In this document: in pieces, positions 22,093 through 30,863 of the stretch | How positions within the stretch are numbered: the first letter of the stretch is position 1 | Layout: every line of letters begins with the position of its first letter | Source: Lactococcus sp. S-13 | Lineage (GTDB): Bacteria; Bacillota; Bacilli; Lactobacillales; Streptococcaceae | DNA: 64,000 nt | Direction: 5' to 3' | Assembly (NCBI RefSeq): GCF_004210295.1 | Contig: NZ_SDAK01000001.1 | Location: 1,054,001 to 1,118,000 of the forward strand | Translations under genes and position numbers: made by a program | Notes under the pieces: generated by a model | What the model was told of the DNA's origin: nothing | What the model saw: only the letters and a program-made list of their open reading frames with translations | Database searches by the model: none

Positions 22093-22121
22093 TTGACAAA
22101 AAGCAAACGTTTGCGTAAAAT
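22093..22121 (+). promoter_or_regulatory. malE promoter
   Basis: TTGACA (22093-22098), a 17-base spacer, TAAAAT (22116-22121). The spacer is almost entirely occupied by operator 2, so bound MalR would block RNA polymerase directly. Confidence 0.85.
22102..22115. promoter_or_regulatory. MalR-type operator 2
   Basis: AGCAAACGTTTGCG, containing the perfect palindrome GCAAACGTTTGC, placed between the -35 and -10 of the malE promoter and 135 bases from operator 1. Confidence 0.8.
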
Positions 22122-22167
22122 GAAAAGTGTAGAAAATAAAACCGTTTTCATTCAGGAGGAAATAAAA

Positions 22168-23397
22168 ATGAAATCTTGGAAAAAAGTTGCTCTTGGCGGA
22201 GCATCTGTACTCGCTCTTGCAACTCTTGCAGCTTGTGGCTCATCAACAAGCTCTAGCAATTCATCATCTAAAGATGCTTCCGATAGCATCAAAGGAACAG
22301 TTCGTGTTTATGTAGATACACAACAAAAAGCAACATACACAGATGTTGCGAAAGGTTTGGCTTCTAAATATCCAGATCTTAAAGTTCAAATCATTGCTAA
22401 CGCTTCTGGCTCAGCAAATGCTAAAGTAGATATTGCTAAAGACCCTTCTAAATACGCCGACGTCTTTGCAGTCCCTAATGACCAACTTGGTGATATGGCA
22501 GATAAAGGCTATATCAATCCAGTAGCTACAAAATTTGCAAGTGAAATCAAGAAAGATAATTCCGACGTTACTGTAGACGGTGTGACATACAAAGACAAGA
22601 TTTATGCTTTCCCTAAATCAACAGAATCGCTCGTTCTTTTCTATAACAAATCTAAATTATCAGCCGATGATGTTAAGACTTGGGAAGGAATGACTTCTAA
22701 AGCTGCTTTTGCTGCTAACTATACTGACCCTTACTATTCTTACCCAGTCTTCTTTACTGCTGGTACAACACTCTTTGGTAAGTCTGGTGAAGATGTCAAA
22801 GCCACTGATGTAGCTTCAGCTAATGGCGTTAAAGCCCTCGAATGGATTGCAGCCCAAAAAGCAAACAAAAACGTTATGCAAACAACTAACGCACTGAACC
22901 AACTTCAAGCAGGTAAAGTAGCAGCGATGTTTGATGGCCCTTGGGATACAGCTAACATTAAGAAAATTTTGGGTGACAACTTCGCCGTTGCTCCTTATCC
23001 AACAATCAATATTGACGGACAAGACAAACAACTTCAATCCTTCCAAGGAATTAAAGGTTTCGCAGTTAACTCAGCTGCTAAAAATCAAGCTGCCGCTCAA
23101 ACTGTTGCAGAATACCTCTCAAGTAAAGCTGCTCAATTGAAACTCTTCAATTCTCAAGGAGACGTTCCTACTAACCTCGATGCCCAAAAAGATGATGCTG
23201 TGAAAAATTCTGACGTCACTAAAGCAATCATTACAATGACTAAAGAAGGAAATTCTGTAGTTATGCCTAAACTTCCACAAATGGCAACTTTCTGGAATAA
23301 CGCTGGACCTTTGATGAACGGAGCATACACTGGCTCTATCAAACCAGCCGACTACCAAGCTCAATTGCAAAAATTCCAAGACAGTATCTCAAAATAA
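22168..23397 (+). CDS. malE: maltose/maltodextrin ABC transporter substrate-binding lipoprotein
   Basis: A 409-residue family 1 solute-binding protein. The lipoprotein signal ends in TLAACGSS, and a Ser-rich linker follows. It would capture maltose and maltodextrins outside the cell and hand them to MalF/MalG. The binding-protein core shows AAMFDGPWDTANIKKI and the end ATFWNNAGPLMNGAY typical of MalE-type proteins. The ATG at 22168 is fixed by AGGAGGA 7 bases upstream and by the signal peptide; the longer frame to 22081 starts inside the promoter. It is the first gene of malEFG. Confidence 0.93.
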   Translation: MKSWKKVALGGASVLALATLAACGSSTSSSNSSSKDASDSIKGTVRVYVDTQQKATYTDVAKGLASKYPDLKVQIIANASGSANAKVDIAKDPSKYADVFAVPNDQLGDMADKGYINPVATKFASEIKKDNSDVTVDGVTYKDKIYAFPKSTESLVLFYNKSKLSADDVKTWEGMTSKAAFAANYTDPYYSYPVFFTAGTTLFGKSGEDVKATDVASANGVKALEWIAAQKANKNVMQTTNALNQLQAGKVAAMFDGPWDTANIKKILGDNFAVAPYPTINIDGQDKQLQSFQGIKGFAVNSAAKNQAAAQTVAEYLSSKAAQLKLFNSQGDVPTNLDAQKDDAVKNSDVTKAIITMTKEGNSVVMPKLPQMATFWNNAGPLMNGAYTGSIKPADYQAQLQKFQDSISK

Positions 23398-23424
23398 GAG
23401 ATGATCTAATGGTTATATGTGAAT

Positions 23425-23460
23425 AAGAGGTTGGGCTACTTCAGCCTGACCTCTTAATTT
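23425..23460 (+). terminator. stem-loop between malE and malF
   Basis: AAGAGGT…GGCT / AGCC…ACCTCTT followed by AATTTTT. It probably acts as a partial terminator or 3' stabiliser, giving more binding protein than membrane protein. Confidence 0.7.
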
Positions 23461-23474
23461 TTAAAGGAAATATT

Positions 23475-24857
23475 ATGACTAAAAAGAAAAAAAGAAAACT
23501 CACAGAGAGTACTGTTTCTCCTGAAGAAAAGGCAATCAAAGTAAGCGAAGTTTTCTCAAAAGGGGATACCACAACAAAATTAACTTTTTTTGTTATGGGT
23601 CTAAACCAAATTAAAAACAAACAATGGGTAAAGGGACTCACTCTTTTAATTCTTGAAATTGCTTTTATTGGCTGGCTTCTTTTCTCTGGAATTAGCGCTT
23701 TCTCTCTTCTTAGTAGTTTAGGACCAAACAAAGTAAAAAGAACAATCACTGATGCCTCAGGATTTCCACAAACTCTACAACCCGACAATTCCGTCTTAAT
23801 CTTACTTTGGGGACTTATTGCCTGTCTCGTTGTCGTTTTATTTATTCTGCTTTATTGGTTTAACTACCGTTCAAACAAGCACCTCTACTTCTTAAAACGT
23901 GAAGGAAAAGCAATTCCAACTAATAGGGAAGAACTCGCCTCATTGCTTGATACAAAACTTTATGCAACCTTGATGGCAATTCCTTTGATTGGTGTTCTTG
24001 CTTTCACAGTCTTGCCGACAGTTTATATGATTTCGATGGCCTTTACCAACTATGATCGACTCCATGCCGTTGCTTTTTCTTGGACAGGATTTCAAGCGTT
24101 TGGTAATGTCTTGACAGGTGACTTAGCTGGAACATTTTTCCCAGTTTTAGGTTGGACTCTGGTATGGGCAATCGTTGCTACAGCAACAACCTTCCTCGGT
24201 GGTGTGCTATTAGCCATCCTCATTGAATCAACTGGAATTAAATTTAAAGGTTTCTGGAGAACGATTTTCGTTATCGTCTTTGCCGTTCCACAATTCGTAA
24301 CGTTGTTGATGATGGCTCAATTTTTAGATCAACAAGGTGCCTTAAATGGAATTTTGATGAATCTCCATTTAATCTCTCATCCAATCAATTTTATCGGTGC
24401 AGCATCTGACCCGATGGTTGCAAGAATTACGGTTATTTTTGTTAATATGTGGATTGGTATTCCAGTTTCCATGCTTGTTTCAACAGCGATTATCCAAAAC
24501 CTTCCTCAAGATCAAATTGAAGCCGCACGAATTGACGGAGCAAATACCTTCAATATCTTCCGTTCAATCACTTTCCCTCAAATTCTCTTTGTTATGACGC
24601 CTGCGTTAATTCAACAATTTATCGGAAATATCAATAACTTCAACGTTATTTACCTCTTGACAGGTGGTTGGCCAATGAATCCAAACTATCAAGGAGCAGG
24701 TTCAACAGACCTTCTTGTTACTTGGCTCTATAACCTCGTATTTGGTCAAACTCAACGTTATAACGCAGCCGCTGTTCTTGGTATCTTGATTTTCATTGTT
24801 AATGCATCAATTTCATTAGTAGCATACCGTCGTACCAATGCATTTAAGGAGGGCTAA
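23475..24857 (+). CDS. malF: maltodextrin ABC transporter permease MalF
   Basis: A 460-residue inner-membrane permease. An N-terminal cytoplasmic stretch and two or three extra helices (about 50-135) precede the six-helix permease core. The EAA loop, EAARIDGANTFNIFRSITFPQI, is the contact for the ATPase. The ribosome site is AAAGGA. It pairs with MalG five bases downstream. No ATP-binding subunit gene follows, so a shared sugar ATPase encoded elsewhere must energise the transporter. Confidence 0.92.
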   Translation: MTKKKKRKLTESTVSPEEKAIKVSEVFSKGDTTTKLTFFVMGLNQIKNKQWVKGLTLLILEIAFIGWLLFSGISAFSLLSSLGPNKVKRTITDASGFPQTLQPDNSVLILLWGLIACLVVVLFILLYWFNYRSNKHLYFLKREGKAIPTNREELASLLDTKLYATLMAIPLIGVLAFTVLPTVYMISMAFTNYDRLHAVAFSWTGFQAFGNVLTGDLAGTFFPVLGWTLVWAIVATATTFLGGVLLAILIESTGIKFKGFWRTIFVIVFAVPQFVTLLMMAQFLDQQGALNGILMNLHLISHPINFIGAASDPMVARITVIFVNMWIGIPVSMLVSTAIIQNLPQDQIEAARIDGANTFNIFRSITFPQILFVMTPALIQQFIGNINNFNVIYLLTGGWPMNPNYQGAGSTDLLVTWLYNLVFGQTQRYNAAAVLGILIFIVNASISLVAYRRTNAFKEG

Positions 24858-24862
24858 TTGAA

Positions 24863-25729
24863 ATGAAATCTTATAAAACGCAACGCCGTGTCTCTTTAAC
24901 TTTGAGATACATCCTACTTGCACTCTTAGCCATTGTGTGGATTTTTCCCATTATGTGGATTATCTTAGCAAGTTTGACCCAAAATAATACAGGATTTGTT
25001 TCGACAATCATTCCAAAAACATTTACCTTTGAAAACTATACTCAACTTTTCCAAAACAAAAGTGGAAGTTTCCCATTTGTTTCATGGATTATTAATACTT
25101 TTTTCGTAGCGGTCGTTTCAGCCGTACTCTCTACCTTTATCACAATTATTATGTCCTACACCCTTTCACGTTTGCGCTTTGCCTTTCGTAAACCTTTCTT
25201 GCAAATCGCCTTAGTGCTAGGGATGTTCCCAGGATTTATGTCTATGATTGCCCTCTACTACATCTTAAAAGCAATCAATATGTTAAATCTTGGTGGTTTA
25301 ATCTTAGTTTATGTTGGTGGAGCTGGCTTAGGTTTCTACATCGCTAAAGGCTTCTTTGACACCATCCCACGTTCAATTGATGAAGCAGCGACGATTGATG
25401 GGGCAAACAAGTGGCAAGTATTCACACATATTACTCTTCCCCTTTCACGCCCAATCATTGTCTACACTGCCTTAATGGCATTTATTGCTCCTTGGACAGA
25501 CTTCATCTTTTCTGGGATTATCTTAGGAAACAACCAAGCACATCCTGAAACCTTCACGATTGCTTATGGTTTGTATAGCATGGTTCACTCTCAAAAAGGG
25601 GCTGCCACAGCTTTCTTCACACAGTTCATTGCCGGTTGTGTCATCATCGCTATTCCTATCACAATCCTCTTTGTTATCATGCAAAAATTCTACGTCAACG
25701 GAATTACCGCTGGTGCTGATAAAGGTTAA
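24863..25729 (+). CDS. malG: maltodextrin ABC transporter permease MalG
   Basis: A 288-residue permease with six predicted transmembrane helices, partner of MalF. The EAA motif is DEAATIDGANKWQVFTHITL (about residues 173-192), and the C terminus KFYVNGITAGADKG is characteristic of MalG-type proteins, where it reaches into the ATPase dimer. The gap to malF is five bases, with GAGGG as ribosome site inside the malF end. A terminator follows directly. Confidence 0.93.
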   Translation: MKSYKTQRRVSLTLRYILLALLAIVWIFPIMWIILASLTQNNTGFVSTIIPKTFTFENYTQLFQNKSGSFPFVSWIINTFFVAVVSAVLSTFITIIMSYTLSRLRFAFRKPFLQIALVLGMFPGFMSMIALYYILKAINMLNLGGLILVYVGGAGLGFYIAKGFFDTIPRSIDEAATIDGANKWQVFTHITLPLSRPIIVYTALMAFIAPWTDFIFSGIILGNNQAHPETFTIAYGLYSMVHSQKGAATAFFTQFIAGCVIIAIPITILFVIMQKFYVNGITAGADKG

Positions 25730-25737
25730 TTATCCAA

Positions 25738-25772
25738 AAAACTCTCTATCATCTTCGATAGAGAATTTTTAT
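25738..25772 (+). terminator. terminator of malEFG
   Basis: TCTCTATC / GATAGAGA stem with a T-rich tail, 14 bases after the malG stop. Confidence 0.85.
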
Positions 25773-25776
25773 TAAC

Positions 25777-25808
25777 AAAAAAAGCTGACAAATATATCAG
25801 CTTTTTTG
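25777..25808 (-). terminator. terminator of the LCP gene
   Basis: AAAAAAGCTGA / TCAGCTTTTTT; symmetrical A and T runs could stop transcription from either side. Confidence 0.8.
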
Positions 25809-25809
25809 C

Positions 25810-27213
25810 TTATTGCCCAAGAAGGCTTTGTGCTTCTGAGCGATACTTATCCATATCAATAGATAGTCCTAGACCATCATATCTATCGTAAGCATCCACC
25901 CAATCGCCATTTTCTGGAATTGTTGTTGACTTAATTCCATTTTTTATATCAAACACTGTTTTAAAACCGGTAGTCAAAAGGAACGAATTAGGGATATTTG
26001 TCATTGTCACTGCTCGCGTCGTTCCCAACGCACTGGATGCAGTAAATAAAGTTAAAGGATTTTTAAACTTAGACATCATCGTTTCCACAACTTGCTGTTG
26101 GCGTTTCACACGCCCAAAATCACCTTCATCATCATGGCGGAATCGTGCATAGTTAAGGAGCATTCGACCATTCATTTTTTGTACGCCAGGCTTAATCATC
26201 ATAAATGTCCCACCACCATCTGGATAGCCAAGTGCTGCTGCTTCATCAGCTGTGAGATCTTTGTCATTAGAAGCTTTACCTTCCGTTGCTGCTAAATCAT
26301 CTGGCACAGGAACTGCTGCAAGATTTTCACCATTTACCGTTGAAAATTTTGCATCAATTTTCAAGCCTGTTGGGAATAAGGAATCAACAATCGTTGCGAA
26401 GCTCGAAAAATCAACTACTGCATAGTACTGACAGTTGATACCGAAATTTTTATTCAGCGTTTCGCTCATCAAGTCAACACCTTGTTTATTATACTGTTCT
26501 CCAATGGTGAAAGCCGAGTTAATTTTAGAATCCTGTGAATCGCCACTGCTTACATCAGGGATGTTAACCAAAGTATCTCGCATGAAACTAACAATTCTTG
26601 TTTGATGATCTTTAGCATTCACGTGTAAAACCATGATTGTATCTGTATGAGCAATGCCATCAGACTGCCAAGGCCGTTTATCTGCTCCTAAGAGCAAGAT
26701 ATTTACTGATCCATCCGTATTTTTTCGGCTTGTAAATTTTTCAGCCTTAGCTACGCTTCCTTCATGTTTGACCCCTCGTTGATAGCCATAAACAAAAAAA
26801 CCAGCCATGACAACAATTATTAGGACGATAACACTCAAAATACCACGGAACCAATGTCTTTTTTTCTTCGTTTTTTTGTTTCCTTTGTCCTTTTTAGGTT
26901 GTTTAAACCCTCTCGGAACTTTAGTTGATCTATTGTTTGAAGAATGTATCGTCTGGCGTTGTTGCCTGCTCGAACTAGAATAATCAGTCGAATAATTAGG
27001 CCGATTTTCTTCTTCATAATCACTATAACTCTGCTGCTCATAATTATTTTGAGTTTCTGGAATTACTTGCTCTTGATCATCTTCGTACTCGGAATTGTTT
27101 GTATCTCGCTTAAGCTCATTGAGCAAATCATAATATTCTTGGCGTTCCCGAATCGTGAGATAATTGATATTATGTCGCAAATATTCCAAACGTTTGTATT
27201 TTTTCTCAGTCAT
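25810..27213 (-). CDS. LytR-CpsA-Psr family cell-wall ligase
   Basis: A 467-residue protein with an N-terminal charged, low-complexity cytoplasmic region (about 1-120), one transmembrane helix (ILSVIVLIIVVMAGFFVYGY) and an extracellular LCP domain. The domain shows NILLLGADKRPW, DTIMVLHV, SFMRDTLVNIP and NYARFRHDDEGDFGR with the conserved arginines and aspartates. LCP enzymes transfer teichoic acids or polysaccharides from lipid carriers to peptidoglycan. The N-terminal tail is long for the family. TGATATAAT lies only 9 bases before the ATG, so the mRNA leader would be very short. Confidence 0.9.
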   Translation of the reverse strand: MTEKKYKRLEYLRHNINYLTIRERQEYYDLLNELKRDTNNSEYEDDQEQVIPETQNNYEQQSYSDYEEENRPNYSTDYSSSSRQQRQTIHSSNNRSTKVPRGFKQPKKDKGNKKTKKKRHWFRGILSVIVLIIVVMAGFFVYGYQRGVKHEGSVAKAEKFTSRKNTDGSVNILLLGADKRPWQSDGIAHTDTIMVLHVNAKDHQTRIVSFMRDTLVNIPDVSSGDSQDSKINSAFTIGEQYNKQGVDLMSETLNKNFGINCQYYAVVDFSSFATIVDSLFPTGLKIDAKFSTVNGENLAAVPVPDDLAATEGKASNDKDLTADEAAALGYPDGGGTFMMIKPGVQKMNGRMLLNYARFRHDDEGDFGRVKRQQQVVETMMSKFKNPLTLFTASSALGTTRAVTMTNIPNSFLLTTGFKTVFDIKNGIKSTTIPENGDWVDAYDRYDGLGLSIDMDKYRSEAQSLLGQ

Positions 27214-27231
27214 TTCCTACCTATTATATCA
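27214..27231 (-). promoter_or_regulatory. extended -10 promoter very close to the LCP start
   Basis: TGATATAAT (-10 at 27228-27223), then AGGTAGGAA and ATG. The predicted leader is only 2-4 bases, and the AGGA lies too close to the ATG for normal pairing. Confidence 0.5.
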
Positions 27232-27280
27232 AAGTTTGATGATTCCTGCAAAATCTTATGTAATTTTGAAAAGAGAACTC

Positions 27281-27943
27281 TTACATGAGTTCTCTTGCTT
27301 TTACTTCAATAAAGTTAACCACATCATTAATTGTTTTACCGGTGCTATCCAATAAAACAGCATCATCAGCCTGTTTTAACGGTGAAACCTCACGAGTGCT
27401 ATCTTTGTGGTCACGCTCAGCAATTTCAATTTTCAAGCGCTCCAGGTCTGTTGGAATCCCTTTTGATAGGTTTTCTTTATAGCGACGTTCAGCACGCTCA
27501 TCTACTGAAGCAATCAAAAAGATTTTCAAGTCAGCTCTTGGCAAAACAACTGTGCCGATATCTCGACCATCCATGATGATTCCACCCTGATTTGCAATTC
27601 TTTGTTGTTCAGCGACCATAAATTCTCGAATTTCTGAAATTGCCGAAATTTTAGACACTGCATTCGTGACTTCGTTGGTGCGAATAACTTCAGTCACATT
27701 ATCGCTTCCAAGAAAAACTTCTTGACCATTTTCCCTGTTAGCGAAAGAAAGAGGATGATTCTTAATGTATTCAATTATTTTTGTTGCATCTTCGGTTTCT
27801 TTTTGAAGGGCAACAAAAGTTGCTGCGCGATACATTGCACCAGTATCCAGATAAATCAAGTCCAGATTGCGCGCTACTATTTTAGCAACAGTTGATTTTC
27901 CACTTGAGGCTGGGCCGTCGACAGCAATTTGAATTTTTTTCAT
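27281..27943 (-). CDS. cmk: cytidylate kinase
   Basis: A 220-residue (d)CMP kinase, converting CMP and dCMP to diphosphates with ATP. The P-loop is [13 protein letters not shown] (about residues 9-21), followed by [14 protein letters not shown] and [17 protein letters not shown] in the nucleotide-monophosphate-binding region. Length and motifs match the family fully. It lies between the LysM protein and LCP genes, all leftward; a 41-base gap separates it from the LysM gene, so cotranscription is likely. AAGGAAAAAG upstream serves as ribosome site. Confidence 0.95.
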   Translation of the reverse strand: MKKIQIAVDGPASSGKSTVAKIVARNLDLIYLDTGAMYRAATFVALQKETEDATKIIEYIKNHPLSFANRENGQEVFLGSDNVTEVIRTNEVTNAVSKISAISEIREFMVAEQQRIANQGGIIMDGRDIGTVVLPRADLKIFLIASVDERAERRYKENLSKGIPTDLERLKIEIAERDHKDSTREVSPLKQADDAVLLDSTGKTINDVVNFIEVKARELM

Positions 27944-27984
27944 AAGGGATTTTCTTTTTCCTTTTAATCTTTTTTATCTTATTT

Positions 27985-28515
27985 TTATTTTAATTTCAGT
28001 ACTTGACCAGCATGAATCGCTGAGCCGTCGGCATTGTATCCGTCTGCTGAAATATTATTTAAACTTGCAATTGTCTCCCAAGGAATTCCAGTTTTGGCCG
28101 CAATTGTGCTTGGGTAATCGCCCGCGGTAATCGTATAAGTCGTTCCACTTGCTTCAGCACTAGATGATGAAGGAGTGCTTGAACTTGATGATTGCGTCGC
28201 TGGTGTACTACTTGACTCAGTTGTTGCTTCTGATGAGGCAGTTGAAGTACTTGAAGTTGCTGCTGTTGTTTGAGTACTTGATGATTGATGGAAACTCTTT
28301 GCGATGCTTTCATTATTTTGTCTTTGACTGTTCCAAAGAATAAAAGCAATGGCAAATCCAACTATAATAAACATTAAAACAACGAGAAAAGTCAAAAATC
28401 GCGTTGTTAAAGGACGTTTTTCGGTATCTCTTGCGCGAGCTTGTCTTTTCAATTCTTCTGGGTCTTCTTTCATTGCTTTGTAAATTTCATTATTCCAGGG
28501 TTCTTTTGTAGCCAC
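27985..28515 (-). CDS. membrane-anchored LysM-domain protein
   Basis: A 176-residue protein with a cytoplasmic N terminus, one transmembrane helix (about 42-65, FLTFLVVLMFIIVGFAIAF), a Ser/Thr-rich spacer and a C-terminal LysM domain (about 125-176, TYTITAGDYPSTIAAKTGIP). LysM binds the GlcNAc backbone of peptidoglycan, so the protein probably tethers membrane to wall or positions a partner. No catalytic domain is seen. The start is GTG at 28515, supported by GGAAAAGG upstream. It is divergent from the ferredoxin gene with only 46 bases between. Confidence 0.85.
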   Translation of the reverse strand: MATKEPWNNEIYKAMKEDPEELKRQARARDTEKRPLTTRFLTFLVVLMFIIVGFAIAFILWNSQRQNNESIAKSFHQSSSTQTTAATSSTSTASSEATTESSSTPATQSSSSSTPSSSSAEASGTTYTITAGDYPSTIAAKTGIPWETIASLNNISADGYNADGSAIHAGQVLKLK

Positions 28516-28561
28516 GACCTTTTCCTTTCAATTTTCCTAATTTTTTATTATCATTTCTTAT

Positions 28562-28768
28562 ATGAAGATAAAAATAATTTCCGATAAATGTATCGCCTGC
28601 GGGCTATGCCACCTTCAAGCACCAGAAGTTTTCGATTACTACGATAATGGTATTGTCAAATTCTATGACACTGAAACGTCTATCCAAAACTTTCCTGATA
28701 GTTCAACCCTACAAGCTGCTGTCAAAACTTGTCCTACCGGAGCCCTTAAAATTGAAAAGGGACAATAA
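28562..28768 (+). CDS. fer: ferredoxin
   Basis: A 68-residue ferredoxin. The cysteine motif CIACGLC near the N terminus and CPTGAL near the C terminus fit a single 4Fe-4S cluster protein of the monocluster type. The physiological electron partner cannot be read from the sequence. No Shine-Dalgarno site precedes the ATG; TATTATCAT lies 7-10 bases upstream, so a leaderless or very short-leader mRNA is possible, although the promoter match is weaker than in the other cases. The divergent LysM gene rules out cotranscription from the left. Confidence 0.88.
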   Translation: MKIKIISDKCIACGLCHLQAPEVFDYYDNGIVKFYDTETSIQNFPDSSTLQAAVKTCPTGALKIEKGQ

Positions 28769-28943
28769 TTATTTTATCACCTTCTATTCTATCATAAGTT
28801 TTCTATTTCTCACTATCTTTTAGAAAAATTTATTTTATTTTGATGTTAAATTGTTTTAAAATTCCTTAAAATTATCTATACAGCCTTACAAATAAAGGGT
28901 TTTCAATCGCTAGACAAAGGCAATAAGCCTTTCATGAAACCAT

Positions 28944-28972
28944 TTGCAAATGTGGAATTAAAATAGTATAAT
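28944..28972 (+). promoter_or_regulatory. promoter of the mannose PTS operon
   Basis: TTGCAA (28944-28949), 17 bases, TATAAT (28967-28972), about 50 bases before manL. A small inverted repeat AAGGC / GCCTT (28917-28932) lies just upstream and could be a regulator site. Confidence 0.75.
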
Positions 28973-29020
28973 AGCTAAGTAATAATTTTTATTATAATCT
29001 TATATAGGAGGTTACTCACA

Positions 29021-30013
29021 TTGAGTATCGGAATTGTTATTGCGAGCCATGGTGAATTCGCCGCAGGCATCAAACAATCTGGTTCTATGATTTTCGGAGA
29101 GCAAGAAAAAGTACAAGCAGTTACTTTCATGCCTAACGAAGGACCAGCTGATTTGCATGCTAAAATCGAAGAAGCTATCGCAACATTTGATGCTGAAGAT
29201 GAAGTTCTTGTCCTTGCTGACTTGTGGAGCGGTTCTCCATTCAACCAAGCAAGCACAGTGATGGGTGAAAACCCTGAGCGCAAGATTGCTATCATCACCG
29301 GCCTCAACCTGCCTATGCTTATTCAAGCCTACACAGAGCGCATGATGGACGCGTCTGCTGGGGTTGAAAAAGTCGTAGCAAATATTATCAAGGAAGCTAA
29401 AGGTGGTATTAAAGCACTTCCTGAAGAACTTCAACCTGCAGAAGAAACAGCTGTTGCTGCTCCTGCTGCTGTGCAAAGCGCTATTCCTGAAGGAACTGTT
29501 ATCGGCGATGGTCAAATTAAAATCAACCTCGCTCGTGTTGACACACGTTTGCTTCACGGTCAAGTCGCAACTGCTTGGACACCAGATTCAAAAGCTAACC
29601 GTATCATCGTTGTTTCAGACAATGTTGCCAAAGATGATATGCGTAAAACTTTGATTGGTCAAGCTGCACCAAATGGTATTTCTGCAAATACCGTCCCAGT
29701 CAAGAAAATGATTGAAGTCGCTAAAGACCCACGTTTTGGTGATACTAAAGCTCTTCTTCTTTTCGAAACACCTCAAGATGCACTTGCTGCAGTTGAAGGT
29801 GGCGTTCCAATCAAGACTTTGAACATTGGTTCAATGGCTCACTCTGTTGGTAAAACTTATGTTAATAAAGTTTTGTCAATGGACAAAAAAGACTTGGAAA
29901 CTTTTGAAAAATTGCGTGACTTGGGTGTTGAATTTGATGTACGTAAAGTACCTTCAGACTCAAAAGAAGATTTGTGGAAACTGATTGATTCAGTCCGCGA
30001 TCAATTGCAATAA
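29021..30013 (+). CDS. manL: mannose/glucose PTS EIIAB
   Basis: A 330-residue cytoplasmic phosphocarrier of the mannose family. IIA (about 1-130) has the active histidine His10 in [12 protein letters not shown]; an Ala/Pro linker ([12 protein letters not shown]) joins it to IIB (about 165-330) with the second histidine in [14 protein letters not shown]. It passes phosphate from HPr to the sugar carried by IIC-IID. The start codon is TTG, fixed by AGGAGG upstream and by the family N terminus. This is the ptnAB/manL type, the main glucose uptake route in lactococci. It is first in manLMN. Confidence 0.94.
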   Translation: MSIGIVIASHGEFAAGIKQSGSMIFGEQEKVQAVTFMPNEGPADLHAKIEEAIATFDAEDEVLVLADLWSGSPFNQASTVMGENPERKIAIITGLNLPMLIQAYTERMMDASAGVEKVVANIIKEAKGGIKALPEELQPAEETAVAAPAAVQSAIPEGTVIGDGQIKINLARVDTRLLHGQVATAWTPDSKANRIIVVSDNVAKDDMRKTLIGQAAPNGISANTVPVKKMIEVAKDPRFGDTKALLLFETPQDALAAVEGGVPIKTLNIGSMAHSVGKTYVNKVLSMDKKDLETFEKLRDLGVEFDVRKVPSDSKEDLWKLIDSVRDQLQ

Positions 30014-30045
30014 ATCCCATTTATAAACGAAAGGAATAAGACAAA

Positions 30046-30849
30046 ATGTCTGCTATTACTATTGTCTTGATCATCATCATAGCCTTTTTAGCTGGGCTTG
30101 AAGGTATTCTTGACCAATTCCAGTTCCACCAACCTATTATCTCATGTACTTTGATTGGTTTGGTTTCTGGACATTTGACAGCTGGTATCATCCTTGGTGG
30201 TACACTTCAACTTATGGCACTTGGTTGGGCTAACATCGGAGCTGCCGTAGCTCCTGATGCTGCACTTGCTGGTGTTGCTGCCGCAATCATCCTCATGAAA
30301 TCTGGAGATTTCACTGAAGGTGCTATCTCAACTGCCGTTGGTGTTGCTATCCCTCTTGCCGTTGCTGGACTTTTCCTTACTATGATTGTTCGTACAATCT
30401 CGGTTGGTTTGGTTCACGGTGCGGATGCTGCCGCTAAACGTGGTGATTTCCGTGGTATGGAAATGACTCACTACATCGCTTTGTTCTTGCAAGGTATCCG
30501 TATTGCGATCCCTGCTGGTGCTTTGATGTTCATCCCTACTTCTGCTGTGCAAAATGCACTTCACGCACTTCCTGTTTGGTTCACTGGCGGTATGACTGTT
30601 GGTGGTGGTATGGTCGTTGCCGTAGGTTATGCGATGGTTATCAACATGATGGCTTCACGTGAAGTTTGGCCATTCTTCGCTCTTGGTTTCGCACTTGCTG
30701 CTATCACTAACTTGACATTGATTGCCCTTGGTACAATCGGTGTTGCAATTGCGTTAATCTACATCAACTTGTCTAAAATGGGTGGTTCTGGTAACGGAGG
30801 AGCTTCTGGCTCAACTGACCCACTTGGCGACATCTTGAACGATTATTAA
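30046..30849 (+). CDS. manM: mannose/glucose PTS EIIC
   Basis: A 267-residue membrane subunit forming the sugar pathway together with IID. Multiple hydrophobic helices start at residue 4, with GLEGILDQFQFHQPI and the Gly-rich block TGGMTVGGGMVV. It lies 32 bases after manL with AAAGGAA as ribosome site. Man-PTS IIC/IID proteins are also the receptors for class IIa bacteriocins and lactococcin A, a known property of the family rather than something visible here. Confidence 0.94.
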   Translation: MSAITIVLIIIIAFLAGLEGILDQFQFHQPIISCTLIGLVSGHLTAGIILGGTLQLMALGWANIGAAVAPDAALAGVAAAIILMKSGDFTEGAISTAVGVAIPLAVAGLFLTMIVRTISVGLVHGADAAAKRGDFRGMEMTHYIALFLQGIRIAIPAGALMFIPTSAVQNALHALPVWFTGGMTVGGGMVVAVGYAMVINMMASREVWPFFALGFALAAITNLTLIALGTIGVAIALIYINLSKMGGSGNGGASGSTDPLGDILNDY

Positions 30850-30863
30850 GAAGGGAGAACATC

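Noticed and set aside
22081-22167. N-terminal extension of MalE
   Set aside because: It would be encoded by the promoter and operator; AGGAGGA and the signal peptide fix the start at 22168.
28861-28943. cre site upstream of the mannose PTS
   Set aside because: TTTTCAATCGCTAGACA lacks the required cre positions.
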